Shown here one piece after another: positions 55,612-63,993 of a stretch of 64,000 nt of DNA. Made by a program: the position numbers and the translations under genes. Source of the DNA: JBDRLU01 sp043812795 (GTDB taxonomy: Bacteria; Chloroflexota; Dehalococcoidia; Dehalococcoidales; UBA2162); assembly GCA_043812795.1 (NCBI GenBank), contig JBDRLU010000012.1, positions 122,222 to 186,221 of the forward strand, written 5' to 3'. Positions within the stretch are counted from its first letter, which is position 1. Each line of letters begins with the position of its first letter. The notes beneath the pieces were generated by a model, which was given only the letters and a program-made list of their open reading frames with translations, made no database searches and was not told the origin of the DNA.

Positions 55612-56029
55612 GTCGACTATCCCATCCTGTTATGGGTTCCGCTCTGTGGTTCAAATCGAACCGCAAGTTGAGAACAAGCCTTCTTTAAGATAACAGGAGT
55701 CGGACTGTTACCCCTTAGAACCAAAATTCATTTTGTCACCTGCCCGTAACATAACATAGGTTAAAAGGCATAGGATTCGTCCCAAGCGTTTGGATAAGAC
55801 AAAATTGCAGAATGTGACTTAACAAAGTAGTATAAAGTGCCCCTGAATTATCAACAATTGGGCAGAACTATTGAGCTTGTTCTTTGGCTACTATTCCCCG
55901 GGCGGGCAAAGTATTCGTCAATCCAGATGACAGTCTGCTACACTTGAAAAGGTACAATTATCGGCCTTTTTTGTCTTTTTGACAGTAACTAAGTGCCTTG
56001 ATTATAATTCTACTATTATAATTCTACTA
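55612..56029. other. Gap without recognisable genes
   Basis: AT-rich, with no convincing reading frame or terminator. The last part holds a tandem 14-base duplication (see 56001-56028). Confidence 0.5.
56001..56028 (+). repeat. Perfect tandem 14-base duplication
   Basis: ATTATAATTCTACT occurs twice back to back, ending one base before the ATG at 56030. Each copy contains TATAAT, a -10-like string, so it may create duplicated start signals or lie in a leaderless start region. Confidence 0.8.
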
Positions 56030-56659
56030 ATGACAAAGGTGTATCTATCCCGAGTTCTATCCTTTTGCGGCATACTAGCGCCACCAACAATGATAATCTT
56101 CATCCTTATTGCTGGTCATCTAACACCTGGCTACAACCATATTACAGATACTATCAGCAAGTTAAGCGACCAAACCAGCCAGAGTCCGGAATTAATGACC
56201 ACTGGTTTTATCAGCTACGGAGTATTAATCATTTGTTTCTCTTATGCCCTGTATCTCAGTCTCCAGCGTGGTGTTAAAGCTTACATAGCCTGGTTTACGC
56301 TGACACTCTACGGTATATGCATGATTCTGGGCGGGGTTCTTCAGGATACACCCGGCGGGAACACTGCCCCTCTGAATCCGGAAGGTTTTATTCACAACGC
56401 GGCAATAATAACTTCCAACTTATCAATACTGATAGGTATGTGGATGTTTGCTGGGAGTGTATATAAAAAGCCATCATGGTTCGGTTTCACCTGGTTCACT
56501 ATCGGCGCATCATTATTAGGACTAGTATTATCGATAATCTTCGCCGTGCAGTCCTATGTACCTGCTTCAGGGTTGCTGCAGCGTTTCTTCTACTTAGTTT
56601 TGCTCATCTGGGTTGAAACGGTTTCCATATGGCTCTTTCGTTTGTCGCTCAAGCCGTAG
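56030..56659 (+). CDS. DUF998 family membrane protein
   Basis: 209 residues with six hydrophobic segments. GHLTPGYNHITDTISKLSD after the first helix and the later PEGFIHNAAI block suit DUF998, an integral membrane family without known function. I start at ATG 56030 (MTKVYLSRVLSFCG); a TTG at 55979 adds 17 residues without family resemblance. No ribosome-binding site is seen for either, and the tandem repeat lies immediately upstream. It stands alone. Confidence 0.7.
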   Translation: MTKVYLSRVLSFCGILAPPTMIIFILIAGHLTPGYNHITDTISKLSDQTSQSPELMTTGFISYGVLIICFSYALYLSLQRGVKAYIAWFTLTLYGICMILGGVLQDTPGGNTAPLNPEGFIHNAAIITSNLSILIGMWMFAGSVYKKPSWFGFTWFTIGASLLGLVLSIIFAVQSYVPASGLLQRFFYLVLLIWVETVSIWLFRLSLKP

Positions 56660-57099
56660 AGAATTGCTATTTATCCAGACTCAAATCCGCTACCAGTGGT
56701 TTAAGCTTGTGGCTCTCCCCTCCGGTGAGCGTGTTTAATAATACCAAAATCAACTCATTCATAATGTCACATTTAAGTAAATTCTTGAGCAGGCATCATT
56801 GCACCTTTTAGCGTTCTGTTACTTCTGCTGCCTTTTGATTTTCCTGATGCGCACGCTGACATGAGGCTGCCTGGACTTGAATTGACAAAATTGCACAAAA
56901 GAACTAGGCTTAAATCAGTGCGAAGCGGTGGTTAAAACCGTATATTGGATTGAATCGTCGAGATGACAGAGTAGTGTCAATTCACCGAGACCTGACCTAT
57001 GTAAGGAAATTCAAGGCTGCGATATCTTGGGATAATACATAGCAAAATGATAAACCTGCGTTGAGCACGTAGGTTTAATGGGGGGTAGGTGAGTAAAGG
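56660..57099. other. Gap before the pterin-like operon
   Basis: No gene recognised. TTGACA (56882-56887) with TAGGCT 17 bases on is a weak promoter. GATAAT at 57031-57036 is a possible nearer -10 without a good -35. A hairpin at 57051-57077 and the GGGGGTAGGTGAG ribosome-binding region follow. Confidence 0.45.
57051..57077 (+). promoter_or_regulatory. Leader stem-loop before the pterin-like operon
   Basis: TAAACCTGCG pairs with CGTAGGTTTA (10 bp, one wobble) around loop TTGAGCA, directly upstream of the ribosome-binding region of the gene at 57100. No T-tail, so it is not a terminator; it may regulate translation or stabilise the mRNA. Confidence 0.5.
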
Positions 57100-57837
57100 T
57101 TGGGTGTAATCCCGATTGACCTTCTGTTAGCCGATGCCAAAAGACATCGGGAGCGTTTTGGACGGCCTCTAGTTACACTGAGCTATGCCCAAAGCTTGGA
57201 TGGTAGCATAGCAGCATGCCGCGGAAGCCCGTTGTCTTTAAGTGGGTCGGAATCAATGATTCTAACCCACAGGTTGCGCGCCGCCCACGGCGCCGTTCTG
57301 GTGGGAATTGGCACCGTGCTAGCAGACAATCCGCGTCTCAATGTGCGCCTTGTGGATGGGAGCGACCCTCAACCAATAATATTGGATAGCCGTCTGCGTT
57401 TTCCACTTGATTCGTCCTTGCTAAGTAATGAATCGCTGTCCCCTTGGATTATCACAACACCACACGCCCTCAGAGAAAGGCAGTATATATTGGAAGCGGT
57501 GGGGGCGAGGGTTCTGCATATGCCATCCGAAGCTAACGGTTGGGTCGACCTGAACGCTTTGTTAAAAGCTCTCGCGGCTTCGGGAATCAGTAGCTTAATG
57601 GTAGAAGGTGGTGCCCGGGTTATCACTAGCTTTCTCCACCGACGGTTAGTTGACCGTCTTGTGCTCACCATAACCCCGACAATCGTGGGTGGGCTGCACG
57701 CTGTGGAAGCCCCGCTGTTCTCAGGTAGCGATAGTATGTCCAACATAGCCCACTCACCCAGATTGCAGGATTTGGGATATGAGCAGTCGGGGGCAGATAT
57801 AGTGATTTGGGCAACGCTAGCATGGGAGGCTGAGTGA
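57100..57837 (+). CDS. RibD C-terminal-type (dihydrofolate-reductase-fold) reductase
   Basis: 245 residues of the RibD_C family, NADPH-dependent reductases of pyrimidine or pteridine precursors. RPLVTLSYAQSLDGSIA, VGIGTVLADNPRLNVRLV, LMVEGGARVITSFL and ITPTIVGG are the family blocks. The deaminase half of bifunctional RibD is absent. Start TTG at 57100 (in-frame stop just upstream) behind AGGTGAGTAAAGG. Overlaps the next gene by four bases. In this operon I infer a pterin-ring or side-chain reduction rather than riboflavin synthesis, since no other rib gene is present. Confidence 0.85.
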   Translation: MGVIPIDLLLADAKRHRERFGRPLVTLSYAQSLDGSIAACRGSPLSLSGSESMILTHRLRAAHGAVLVGIGTVLADNPRLNVRLVDGSDPQPIILDSRLRFPLDSSLLSNESLSPWIITTPHALRERQYILEAVGARVLHMPSEANGWVDLNALLKALAASGISSLMVEGGARVITSFLHRRLVDRLVLTITPTIVGGLHAVEAPLFSGSDSMSNIAHSPRLQDLGYEQSGADIVIWATLAWEAE

Positions 57838-58859
57838 ATCGGATAGCACTGTACTTTGGTGGTTCCAGGCAGGTATCCGTTCGGGAAGAACCAGTACCGC
57901 CACTTGCTCCTGGACAAGTTCTGGTGCACACTGTCCTTTCTGCTATCAGCGCCGGCACTGAGCTGCTTATCTATCGGGGAGAGGCTCCTGTCAACGAGCC
58001 GGTAGATGAGGTCATCGCGGCTCTCCCGGGGACTTTCGGCTTTCCGCTAAAGTATGGATATTCAACAGTTGGGCAAGTGATTGCCACTGGGGCAGAGGTA
58101 GACCCTTCCTGGGAAGGGGTAATGGTTTTTGCTTTTCACCCCCATGAGAGCTATTTTGCGGCATCCCCTAGCGAATTGATGCCGCTCCCGGATGCCATCG
58201 CAGTTGAAGATGCTGTTTTCCTGCCTAATATGGAGACTGCCATAAATTTCGTTATGGATGGACAGCCGTTGATTGGAGAACAGGTAGTCGTCTTCGGACA
58301 AGGCATCGTAGGTTTGCTTACTACGGCGCTGCTCGCCCAGTTCCCTTTAGCCGGTTTGGTTACATTGGACCGCTACCGCCGGCGCCGCGATACTTCTCTA
58401 AGGTTGGGTGCCCATGCCAGTCTTGACCCTAAGAGTCCTAAAGCTATAGAGCGTGCAATATCACTATTGCAGGGTACTCGTCCTTACCCTGGTGCTGACC
58501 TTGCGTATGAACTCTCCGGCGCCCCGGATGCGCTGGAGCAGGCAATGGCTGTGGTTGGTTTCAGCGGGCGGGTAGTGATCGGCTCCTGGTACGGACAGAA
58601 GCGTGTTGAGGTAGACCTGGGTGGGCGTTTCCATCGCAGCCGGATTCGCTTGATTAGCAGCCAAGTTAGCACGGTAGCTCCTGAGTTAACCGGCCGCTGG
58701 AGTAAAGCCCGCCGCTTTCAGATTGCCTGGCAGATGCTCCAGAAAGTGAAACCTTCTCATTATATCAGCCATAACTTCCATATCACCCAGGCGGCGGAAG
58801 CCTACCGGCTTTTGGATGAAAACCCAGCAGAAGTTATCCAAGTCACGTTGACATATTGA
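57834..58859 (+). CDS. Medium-chain dehydrogenase, BchC-like, zinc-site variant
   Basis: 341 residues of the MDR superfamily. The N-terminal catalytic domain has LSAISAGTELLIYRGEAP, where the usual zinc-binding Cys is Ala, as in BchC-type proteins. The nucleotide-binding region is VVVFGQGIVGLLTTALL. Start GTG 57834 overlaps the TGA of the previous gene (GTGA), a coupled-translation sign. Likely oxidises or reduces a side-chain hydroxyl or keto group of the pathway intermediate. The substrate is unknown. Confidence 0.85.
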   Translation: MNRIALYFGGSRQVSVREEPVPPLAPGQVLVHTVLSAISAGTELLIYRGEAPVNEPVDEVIAALPGTFGFPLKYGYSTVGQVIATGAEVDPSWEGVMVFAFHPHESYFAASPSELMPLPDAIAVEDAVFLPNMETAINFVMDGQPLIGEQVVVFGQGIVGLLTTALLAQFPLAGLVTLDRYRRRRDTSLRLGAHASLDPKSPKAIERAISLLQGTRPYPGADLAYELSGAPDALEQAMAVVGFSGRVVIGSWYGQKRVEVDLGGRFHRSRIRLISSQVSTVAPELTGRWSKARRFQIAWQMLQKVKPSHYISHNFHITQAAEAYRLLDENPAEVIQVTLTY

Positions 58860-58881
58860 GTACTACTGATAGGAGGGAGAA

Positions 58882-59259
58882 ATATATACCGTTGCTATAA
58901 AACGAGATTTCATCGCTCAGCATTTCCTTGTTGGTGGTGATTGGGGACCGGAGAATGAGAAGCACTCCCATCACTACCAAGTAGAGGTCCAGTTGGAAGG
59001 CGCCAGGTTAGATGAGCATGGCTACCTGATGGACATTGTGGACATTGAAGCCAACCTGGAAGATCTGGTGGCTTATTATAGCGACCATACCTTGAATGAA
59101 TTGCCTGAATTTGAGGTAAGAAATCCTAGCATTGAGCATTTCTCCCGCATTTTCTGTCAGATGCTCTCCAAGCGCATTCAGACTCCGAACGTGAGTGTAA
59201 TCTCTGTCAAGATATGGGAAAACGATTTGACTTGGGCCTCCTACCGAGAGGAGCGCTAG
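58882..59259 (+). CDS. 6-pyruvoyl-tetrahydropterin synthase homologue (PTPS-III-like), apparent AUA start
   Basis: About 125 residues. The frame opens after TAG 58870-58872 and reads YTVAIKRDFIAQHF, then ENEKHSHHYQVEV: the zinc His residues of PTPS/QueD (AQH, and H-x-H of HSHHY) are all present. The catalytic Cys four residues before H-x-H is Glu, the change seen in PTPS-III enzymes that make 6-hydroxymethyl-dihydropterin. No ATG, GTG or TTG occurs in frame before 58993, which would remove the zinc site. AGGAGGGA at 58871-58878 points to ATA at 58882 as the start. NPSIEHF and WENDLTW complete the family pattern. Confidence 0.82.
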   Translation: MYTVAIKRDFIAQHFLVGGDWGPENEKHSHHYQVEVQLEGARLDEHGYLMDIVDIEANLEDLVAYYSDHTLNELPEFEVRNPSIEHFSRIFCQMLSKRIQTPNVSVISVKIWENDLTWASYREER

Positions 59260-60348
59260 TTGCATATTGGCATAGTGATTTTTGGCAGTCTGGAGACGCT
59301 CACTGGCGGCTATCTTTATGACCGTAAGCTAGTAGACCATCTACGCTGCCAGGGGCACGAAGTAAAGGTCATCTCTAAGCCTTACCACGGCTACCCCTGT
59401 CACTTGCTGGACAACTTTCTGCTTCCGCTCGTCGGGCAATTGAGGCAATTGCCCTTGGATATCCTGCTTCAGGATGAAATAGACCATGGCGCATTCTTCC
59501 TGCTCAATCGGCGATTACGTGCCATGGTCTCTTACCCGATTATTTCTATCGTCCACCACCTGCGCAGTAATGAGCAACGCCCGACTTGGCAAAACCACCT
59601 CTACCGCTACATCGAGCATCGCTACTTGATGACTGCGGATGGCTTTGTGTTCAACAGCCAGACGACACGCCATACGGTAGAAAGCATCATTGGAACAGAG
59701 CACCCCTCGGTGGTAGCTTATCCGAGTGGGGACAGGTTGCCCACGAACATTACCGAGGAGGAAATCGCAGCGCGAGCAAAACAGCCCGGACCGCTGCGTC
59801 TGGTCTTCCTCGGCAACGTCATTCGCCGTAAAGAATTACACACTCTGCTGGCGGCACTGGCGCAACTTCCCAAGGATACGTGCACCCTGACTGTAGTCGG
59901 TAGTCTGTTCATGGATAAGCCCTACGTCCATGCTATCCGCCGCCAGCTAACAGATAGCGGTCTCGCCGATAGAGTTGTGCTTCTAGGGTCCGTACCCGAT
60001 ACCGAGCTTGTCGCTCGGCTAAGAGAAAGCCATGTCCTAGTCGTGCCATCTTCATACGAAGGCTTTGGCATCGTGTACCTTGAGGGAATGGGGTTTGGTC
60101 TGCCTGCCATTGCCTCCACTGCTGGGGGAGCGAGTGAAATCATAGCACCAGGCAAGGACGGCTTTTTGATATCCCCGGGGGACAGCGCAACCCTCGCCCA
60201 ACACCTGTACGAATTGAGTCAGAATCGTGACCGATTACTGTCAATGAGCCTTAATGCCCGCCGGCATTTTGAATCTCACCCAACCTGGCAAATGACGATG
60301 GAACGCATCCTTATGTTTCTGGAAACTATGATGGAAAATGACGTCTGA
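59260..60348 (+). CDS. Glycosyltransferase family 4 (GT-B)
   Basis: 362 residues. TTG start at 59260 directly after the previous TAG, behind GAGAGGAG. N-terminal Rossmann half (MHIGIVIFGSLETLTGGYLYD), then the C-terminal donor-binding half with RLVFLGNVIRRKELHTLL and the E-x7-E region PSSYEGFGIVYLEGMGFGLP. It transfers a sugar from a nucleotide donor. In this operon the acceptor may be a pterin, as in cyanobacterial pterin glycosyltransferases (inference); a lipid or cell-wall acceptor is the alternative. Confidence 0.88.
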   Translation: MHIGIVIFGSLETLTGGYLYDRKLVDHLRCQGHEVKVISKPYHGYPCHLLDNFLLPLVGQLRQLPLDILLQDEIDHGAFFLLNRRLRAMVSYPIISIVHHLRSNEQRPTWQNHLYRYIEHRYLMTADGFVFNSQTTRHTVESIIGTEHPSVVAYPSGDRLPTNITEEEIAARAKQPGPLRLVFLGNVIRRKELHTLLAALAQLPKDTCTLTVVGSLFMDKPYVHAIRRQLTDSGLADRVVLLGSVPDTELVARLRESHVLVVPSSYEGFGIVYLEGMGFGLPAIASTAGGASEIIAPGKDGFLISPGDSATLAQHLYELSQNRDRLLSMSLNARRHFESHPTWQMTMERILMFLETMMENDV

Positions 60349-61267
60349 AGGTTACAGTTTCATTCGCTACCTGTCTGCCAAGAAAAACGTAGACAGCCGG
60401 GCACTGAATCGGCACGTTTGGCAGAGCCTAGCGGAGTCTTTACCTCCTGCCGTACCTGAAGCCCCGTTGCTAGTTTTAGAGGTCGGCGCCGGAATCGGCA
60501 CCATGCTGGAGCGGATGCTGGAATGCGGATTGCTGGGCAACGCCGTCTATACCGCTATTGACGCACAGCGTGATTGCATCACTGAAGCTAGGTCGCGGCT
60601 GCAGCGTTGGGCTCAGGAGCGTAACTTCAAGGTCACTGAAATTGGTGGGGGAGAACTGTTGTTTGAACACAAGGGACACCGGTTGGTAGCCCGACTGGAA
60701 GCGATTGATGTATTTGACTTCATCAAACGTGAGCAAGGCTCAAGCAAGTGGGACCTACTGATCGCTCACGCCTTTCTGGACTTGACGGACATCACAGCAA
60801 TCTTACCTCGCCTGTTCTCTGTATCGCGGGAACGCGCACTTTTTTATTTCACGCTTAACTTTGACGGCTTGACTATCCTGGAGCCGGTGATTGGCCCACA
60901 TTTGGATGAACTTATCCAGTCCCTCTACCATCAGACTATGGACGAGCGCATTGTGAACGGCAAAGTTTCAGGAGATAGTCGCGCCGGTCGTCATCTTTTC
61001 ACTTATTTGAAGGACGCCGGGGCACATATTATGGACGCTGGTTCTTCGGATTGGGTGGTTTTCGCTGGCCCTATCGGCTACTCCGAAGATGAGGCCTATT
61101 TCTTGCACTTCATCATTAACACCATCGACCAAGCTCTTAAAAGGCACCCACAACTGGATACGAGCGACTTCACCGCTTGGGTAGCTAAGCGCCATGCTCA
61201 GATTGAGCATGGCGAACTTGTTTGCATTATCCACCAACTGGACTTTGTTGGCAGGTGCCCTGGCTGA
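60338..61267 (+). CDS. Class I SAM-dependent methyltransferase
   Basis: 309 residues. VLEVGAGIGTMLERML is motif I for SAM, AIDAQ the acidic end of strand 2, WDLLIAHAFLDL the strand-4 region. ATG at 60338 lies inside the end of the glycosyltransferase gene (11-base overlap), so expression is coupled. The C-terminal part is not assigned. Probably methylates the operon product on O or N (inference). Confidence 0.82.
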   Translation: MTSEGYSFIRYLSAKKNVDSRALNRHVWQSLAESLPPAVPEAPLLVLEVGAGIGTMLERMLECGLLGNAVYTAIDAQRDCITEARSRLQRWAQERNFKVTEIGGGELLFEHKGHRLVARLEAIDVFDFIKREQGSSKWDLLIAHAFLDLTDITAILPRLFSVSRERALFYFTLNFDGLTILEPVIGPHLDELIQSLYHQTMDERIVNGKVSGDSRAGRHLFTYLKDAGAHIMDAGSSDWVVFAGPIGYSEDEAYFLHFIINTIDQALKRHPQLDTSDFTAWVAKRHAQIEHGELVCIIHQLDFVGRCPG

Positions 61268-61358
61268 CCAAAAGGTTAAACAATAGGGTGGATTGTTCAC
61301 GTGCCTATAGGACTGACATGGAAAGAGGTGTCTCTATCAGGGACAGGTCACCACGAGA

Positions 61359-62588
61359 CTAACCAGTTCTAGAGATGCTCGACGAGTGTCTCGCTCTCCA
61401 TAGAAGAATTACACACACAACCGTAGCTATTAGCAGGGATGTGCTCGCAATGGTGAAGACGGCACTAAAACCACGCATATCAATCAGATGTCCCATAACG
61501 GGTATGAGCAATCCGGACATCTCTGAGCCCGCAAAGAAATAGATGCCCAATATTGTAGAACGGCGATGCGGCGAGACATTACTGACAATGTAAGATTCTG
61601 AAGCGGGCATACGGGTCATATTCACGACACCCATCAACAGCAAGAGAGTGGCAAATAAGACTACGTTTGGCACAATATTCATTGTATACAGGAGCGGAGC
61701 AGCAAAAAGACTGGCTACTATCAGCACAGGCACGCTCCCAAAGCGGTCCGAGAGATATCCCCCTAAGGGCGCGGCAAAAGCACCTACAGCGGGGGTAATA
61801 GCCACTAACGCGGCTGCTGTCGGTGCAGGAAGACTGAAGTGATCAACCAGATAAAGCGAATAGTAGGCTCCAACGGACTGAGTCAATGTGGCGGTGGCTA
61901 TACTCATAACTATAAAAGGAACAAGTTTCTGCCATTGGATACGAGACGGTGCCGACAGTGTACTTTGAACAGCCGGCTGTAAATCCTGAACAGCAATCCG
62001 TGTCTGCCGTCCTATGAGATAGTACAATACTATACCTAGAACAATAACAGGAATAGTGAGAGTGATATAGGAGCCTCGCCAACCCCAGGCAACTGCTATT
62101 GGTGCAGCGATTAGCGGTACCACCCAGAAAGCGGAGCTACCACCGATGAGATGGAGACCTAGTGCTCGTCCGCGTTTTTCAGGATGCACGATTGTAGAAA
62201 TAGCTGTTGCAGAAGCCGGGTGATAGCCACCAGCGAAAAGCGCAGCAAGTACCAAGAACGCAACCAAGGCAGTGTACGTATGCGATAACCCAACTAGGAG
62301 ACCCGCGACCGCCACTCCAGAAACACTAATGGCAGTCATCAGGCGAACGCCGTAGCGGTCGGCGAGCCATCCCGCGGGAAGCTGGCTAATGCCGTTGGTG
62401 ATTGAAAAGGCCGAGATGACCACGCCAGCTTGAGTATAGTTTAGACTTAGCTCGGTGCGAATCAGGGGCATCAGGGGGCTGAGCATAGCCCCGACCACAT
62501 GATGCCCGAAATGCGCGATGATAAACAGTAGTAGTAAGCCAGAGAAAAATGGCCGCTGGTCTGATAGTTTAATGTTAGATCCTTTCAA
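61359..62588 (-). CDS. MFS transporter
   Basis: 409 residues with about twelve membrane segments. LPAGWLADRYGVRL and GGYLSDRFGSV are the two symmetric loop motifs; HPASATAIST and PEKRGRALGLH lie in TM4-5. TTG at 62588 is the longest start and has no clear ribosome-binding site; the next Met is inside helix 1. Different subgroup from the three MFS proteins of the first half. Convergent with the pterin-like operon, so it could export its product, but this is only positional. Confidence 0.82.
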   Translation of the reverse strand: MKGSNIKLSDQRPFFSGLLLLFIIAHFGHHVVGAMLSPLMPLIRTELSLNYTQAGVVISAFSITNGISQLPAGWLADRYGVRLMTAISVSGVAVAGLLVGLSHTYTALVAFLVLAALFAGGYHPASATAISTIVHPEKRGRALGLHLIGGSSAFWVVPLIAAPIAVAWGWRGSYITLTIPVIVLGIVLYYLIGRQTRIAVQDLQPAVQSTLSAPSRIQWQKLVPFIVMSIATATLTQSVGAYYSLYLVDHFSLPAPTAAALVAITPAVGAFAAPLGGYLSDRFGSVPVLIVASLFAAPLLYTMNIVPNVVLFATLLLLMGVVNMTRMPASESYIVSNVSPHRRSTILGIYFFAGSEMSGLLIPVMGHLIDMRGFSAVFTIASTSLLIATVVCVILLWRARHSSSISRTG

Positions 62589-62915
62589 AGCAGCTGGATA
62601 TAATGGTTTTATTGAGATTGTGAACAGCCATCATTGGGATAAATTATAGCACCTTGCAGAATATCGCACTAGATTAATATTTGATGCTGGATTGGTTTCG
62701 TTCTCTGATGTTTCCCATCCTGAACCTCCTCTCGAAAGGGAGGAGAGAACTATTACCCTCTACTGTTGCCGAATAAGGGGATGAGGAGCCGCCGATGTCG
62801 GAACAATAGTTCGAAGGCAGCAAACTACACTTCAGAAACTGATCCAACAATGGCTTGCTTTAGTAGTATATGTGATATGAATGGTTTTAGCGAAGAAGAC
62901 TCGCCTGTCCCTGAA
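62589..62915. other. Gap without recognisable genes
   Basis: Contains a CTCCTCTC/GGGAGGAG hairpin with a GAAA loop near 62726-62745 that has no T-tail on either strand. Nothing else is identified. Confidence 0.45.
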
Positions 62916-63686
62916 TCAGTTCTGCTTCTGGTTGAATAATATGGCAGAGAGTTCATTTTCATGGTCCTTGAGCCATCGTCTGTGCTTGCGCCAGTGGGGA
63001 CAGTGCTCAGCTAACAGGTTCCAGAACTTCTTCGAGTGATTCATCTCTCTCAAGTGGGTAAGCTCATGGATGATAACATAGTCGATAACAGGTTCCGGTG
63101 CCATCATGAGCTTCCAGTTGAAGTTGAGGTTGCCTTTCTGGGAACAGCTACCCCAACGAGTCTTTGCCCTTCGTACAGTCAACCGGCCGTACGTAACCCC
63201 CAGTTGAGGACATAGCTCGTCGACTCTTTTCTTTATAAGTCTTTCCGCTTGCTGCCTGTACCACCACTCCACTACCAGGTTTAATTGACCGTTCCGAGCA
63301 TTGAGGTTGACCAACAATCGACCTCGCTCCAGTTCCACGCTGTCGGCTATCCTGAGATTATGCCGTTTTACTACCTTCAAATGCTGGCCGAGATAGGGGA
63401 TGAAATCCCCGCTTTTGAGTTCTTTCCCCTCAGTAAGCGGATGGACTCTGCCATACTCTGCTAGCTTGTCTAGAATCCACCGTTTCTTTTTCTTCAGCAG
63501 GGCAGGCACATCGTCTACGTTATAGGAATCGGGAATAACTACAGTGAGTCCCGTTTCCCCCCGCACCTCGAACCGGACATACTTTGCACGGGGACTACGT
63601 TTGACAGTGTAAGATACAGTACAGTCTTCAAGAGTAGTTTTGTATGTCCCTACGGTGGTCGGCTGAAGGCGCGTTGGCTGAGCCAT
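62916..63686 (-). CDS. YgjP/WLM-type metal-dependent hydrolase (DUF45)
   Basis: 256 residues. The zinc site HELTH in YVIIHELTHLREMNHSKKFW and the third His further on define the family, with KTRWGSCS and LNFNWKLMMAP just before it. N-terminal half (YTVKRSPRAKYVRFEV) is the usual beta-rich region. ATG at 63686 with a weak ribosome-binding site. Physiological role is uncertain; relatives occur alone or beside restriction systems, none of which is seen here. Confidence 0.88.
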   Translation of the reverse strand: MAQPTRLQPTTVGTYKTTLEDCTVSYTVKRSPRAKYVRFEVRGETGLTVVIPDSYNVDDVPALLKKKKRWILDKLAEYGRVHPLTEGKELKSGDFIPYLGQHLKVVKRHNLRIADSVELERGRLLVNLNARNGQLNLVVEWWYRQQAERLIKKRVDELCPQLGVTYGRLTVRRAKTRWGSCSQKGNLNFNWKLMMAPEPVIDYVIIHELTHLREMNHSKKFWNLLAEHCPHWRKHRRWLKDHENELSAILFNQKQN

Positions 63687-63862
63687 GATTGTAGTTTACC
63701 TGCAAGGCTTGTACAATGTCCAGAAGATTGACGTGAGACTAGGAAAGATTAGAAACAAAATCTGTATTCAGGACTCAAACGGTAATTTCCCTTGTCAGGT
63801 AGGGCGGAGCTTCCCTCAAACACTGTTATGAATGTAAAACCACTATTTGGGACAATCTAACG

Positions 63863-63905
63863 CCATGTCCGAAGACCGATACTCTATCCACTGAGCCATA
63901 GGTGC
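63863..63905 (-). pseudogene. 5' half of a tRNA-Arg gene (remnant)
   Basis: Reading down from 63905: acceptor strand GCACCTA, TG, D-arm GCTC-AGTGGATA-GAGT, then TCGGT and loop CTTCGGA with anticodon TCG (Arg). After that the sequence no longer pairs with the anticodon stem and there is no T-arm or 3' acceptor strand. So only the first half of a tRNA is present. It lies 11 bases from the intact tRNA-His. Confidence 0.7.
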
Positions 63906-63915
63906 ATTCAAACTG

Positions 63916-63993
63916 TGGGGTGAGTGGAGGGATTTGAACCCTCGATATCCAGGGCCACAACCTGGCGCCTTAGACCACTGGGCTACACTCACC
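63916..63993 (-). tRNA. tRNA-His (GTG)
   Basis: Acceptor GTGAGTG/CACTCAC, anticodon stem CCAGG/CCTGG with loop TTGTGGC (anticodon GTG), T-arm GAGGG-TTCAAAT-CCCTC. The extra 5' G opposite discriminator C is the tRNA-His identity mark. CCA is encoded (63918-63916). Confidence 0.95.

Noticed and set aside
57100..57837. Riboflavin biosynthesis gene ribD
   Set aside because: Only the reductase half is present and no other rib gene is near; the operon context points to pterin chemistry instead.
62726..62745. Terminator in the 62589-62915 gap
   Set aside because: The GAAA-loop hairpin has no T-run on either strand.
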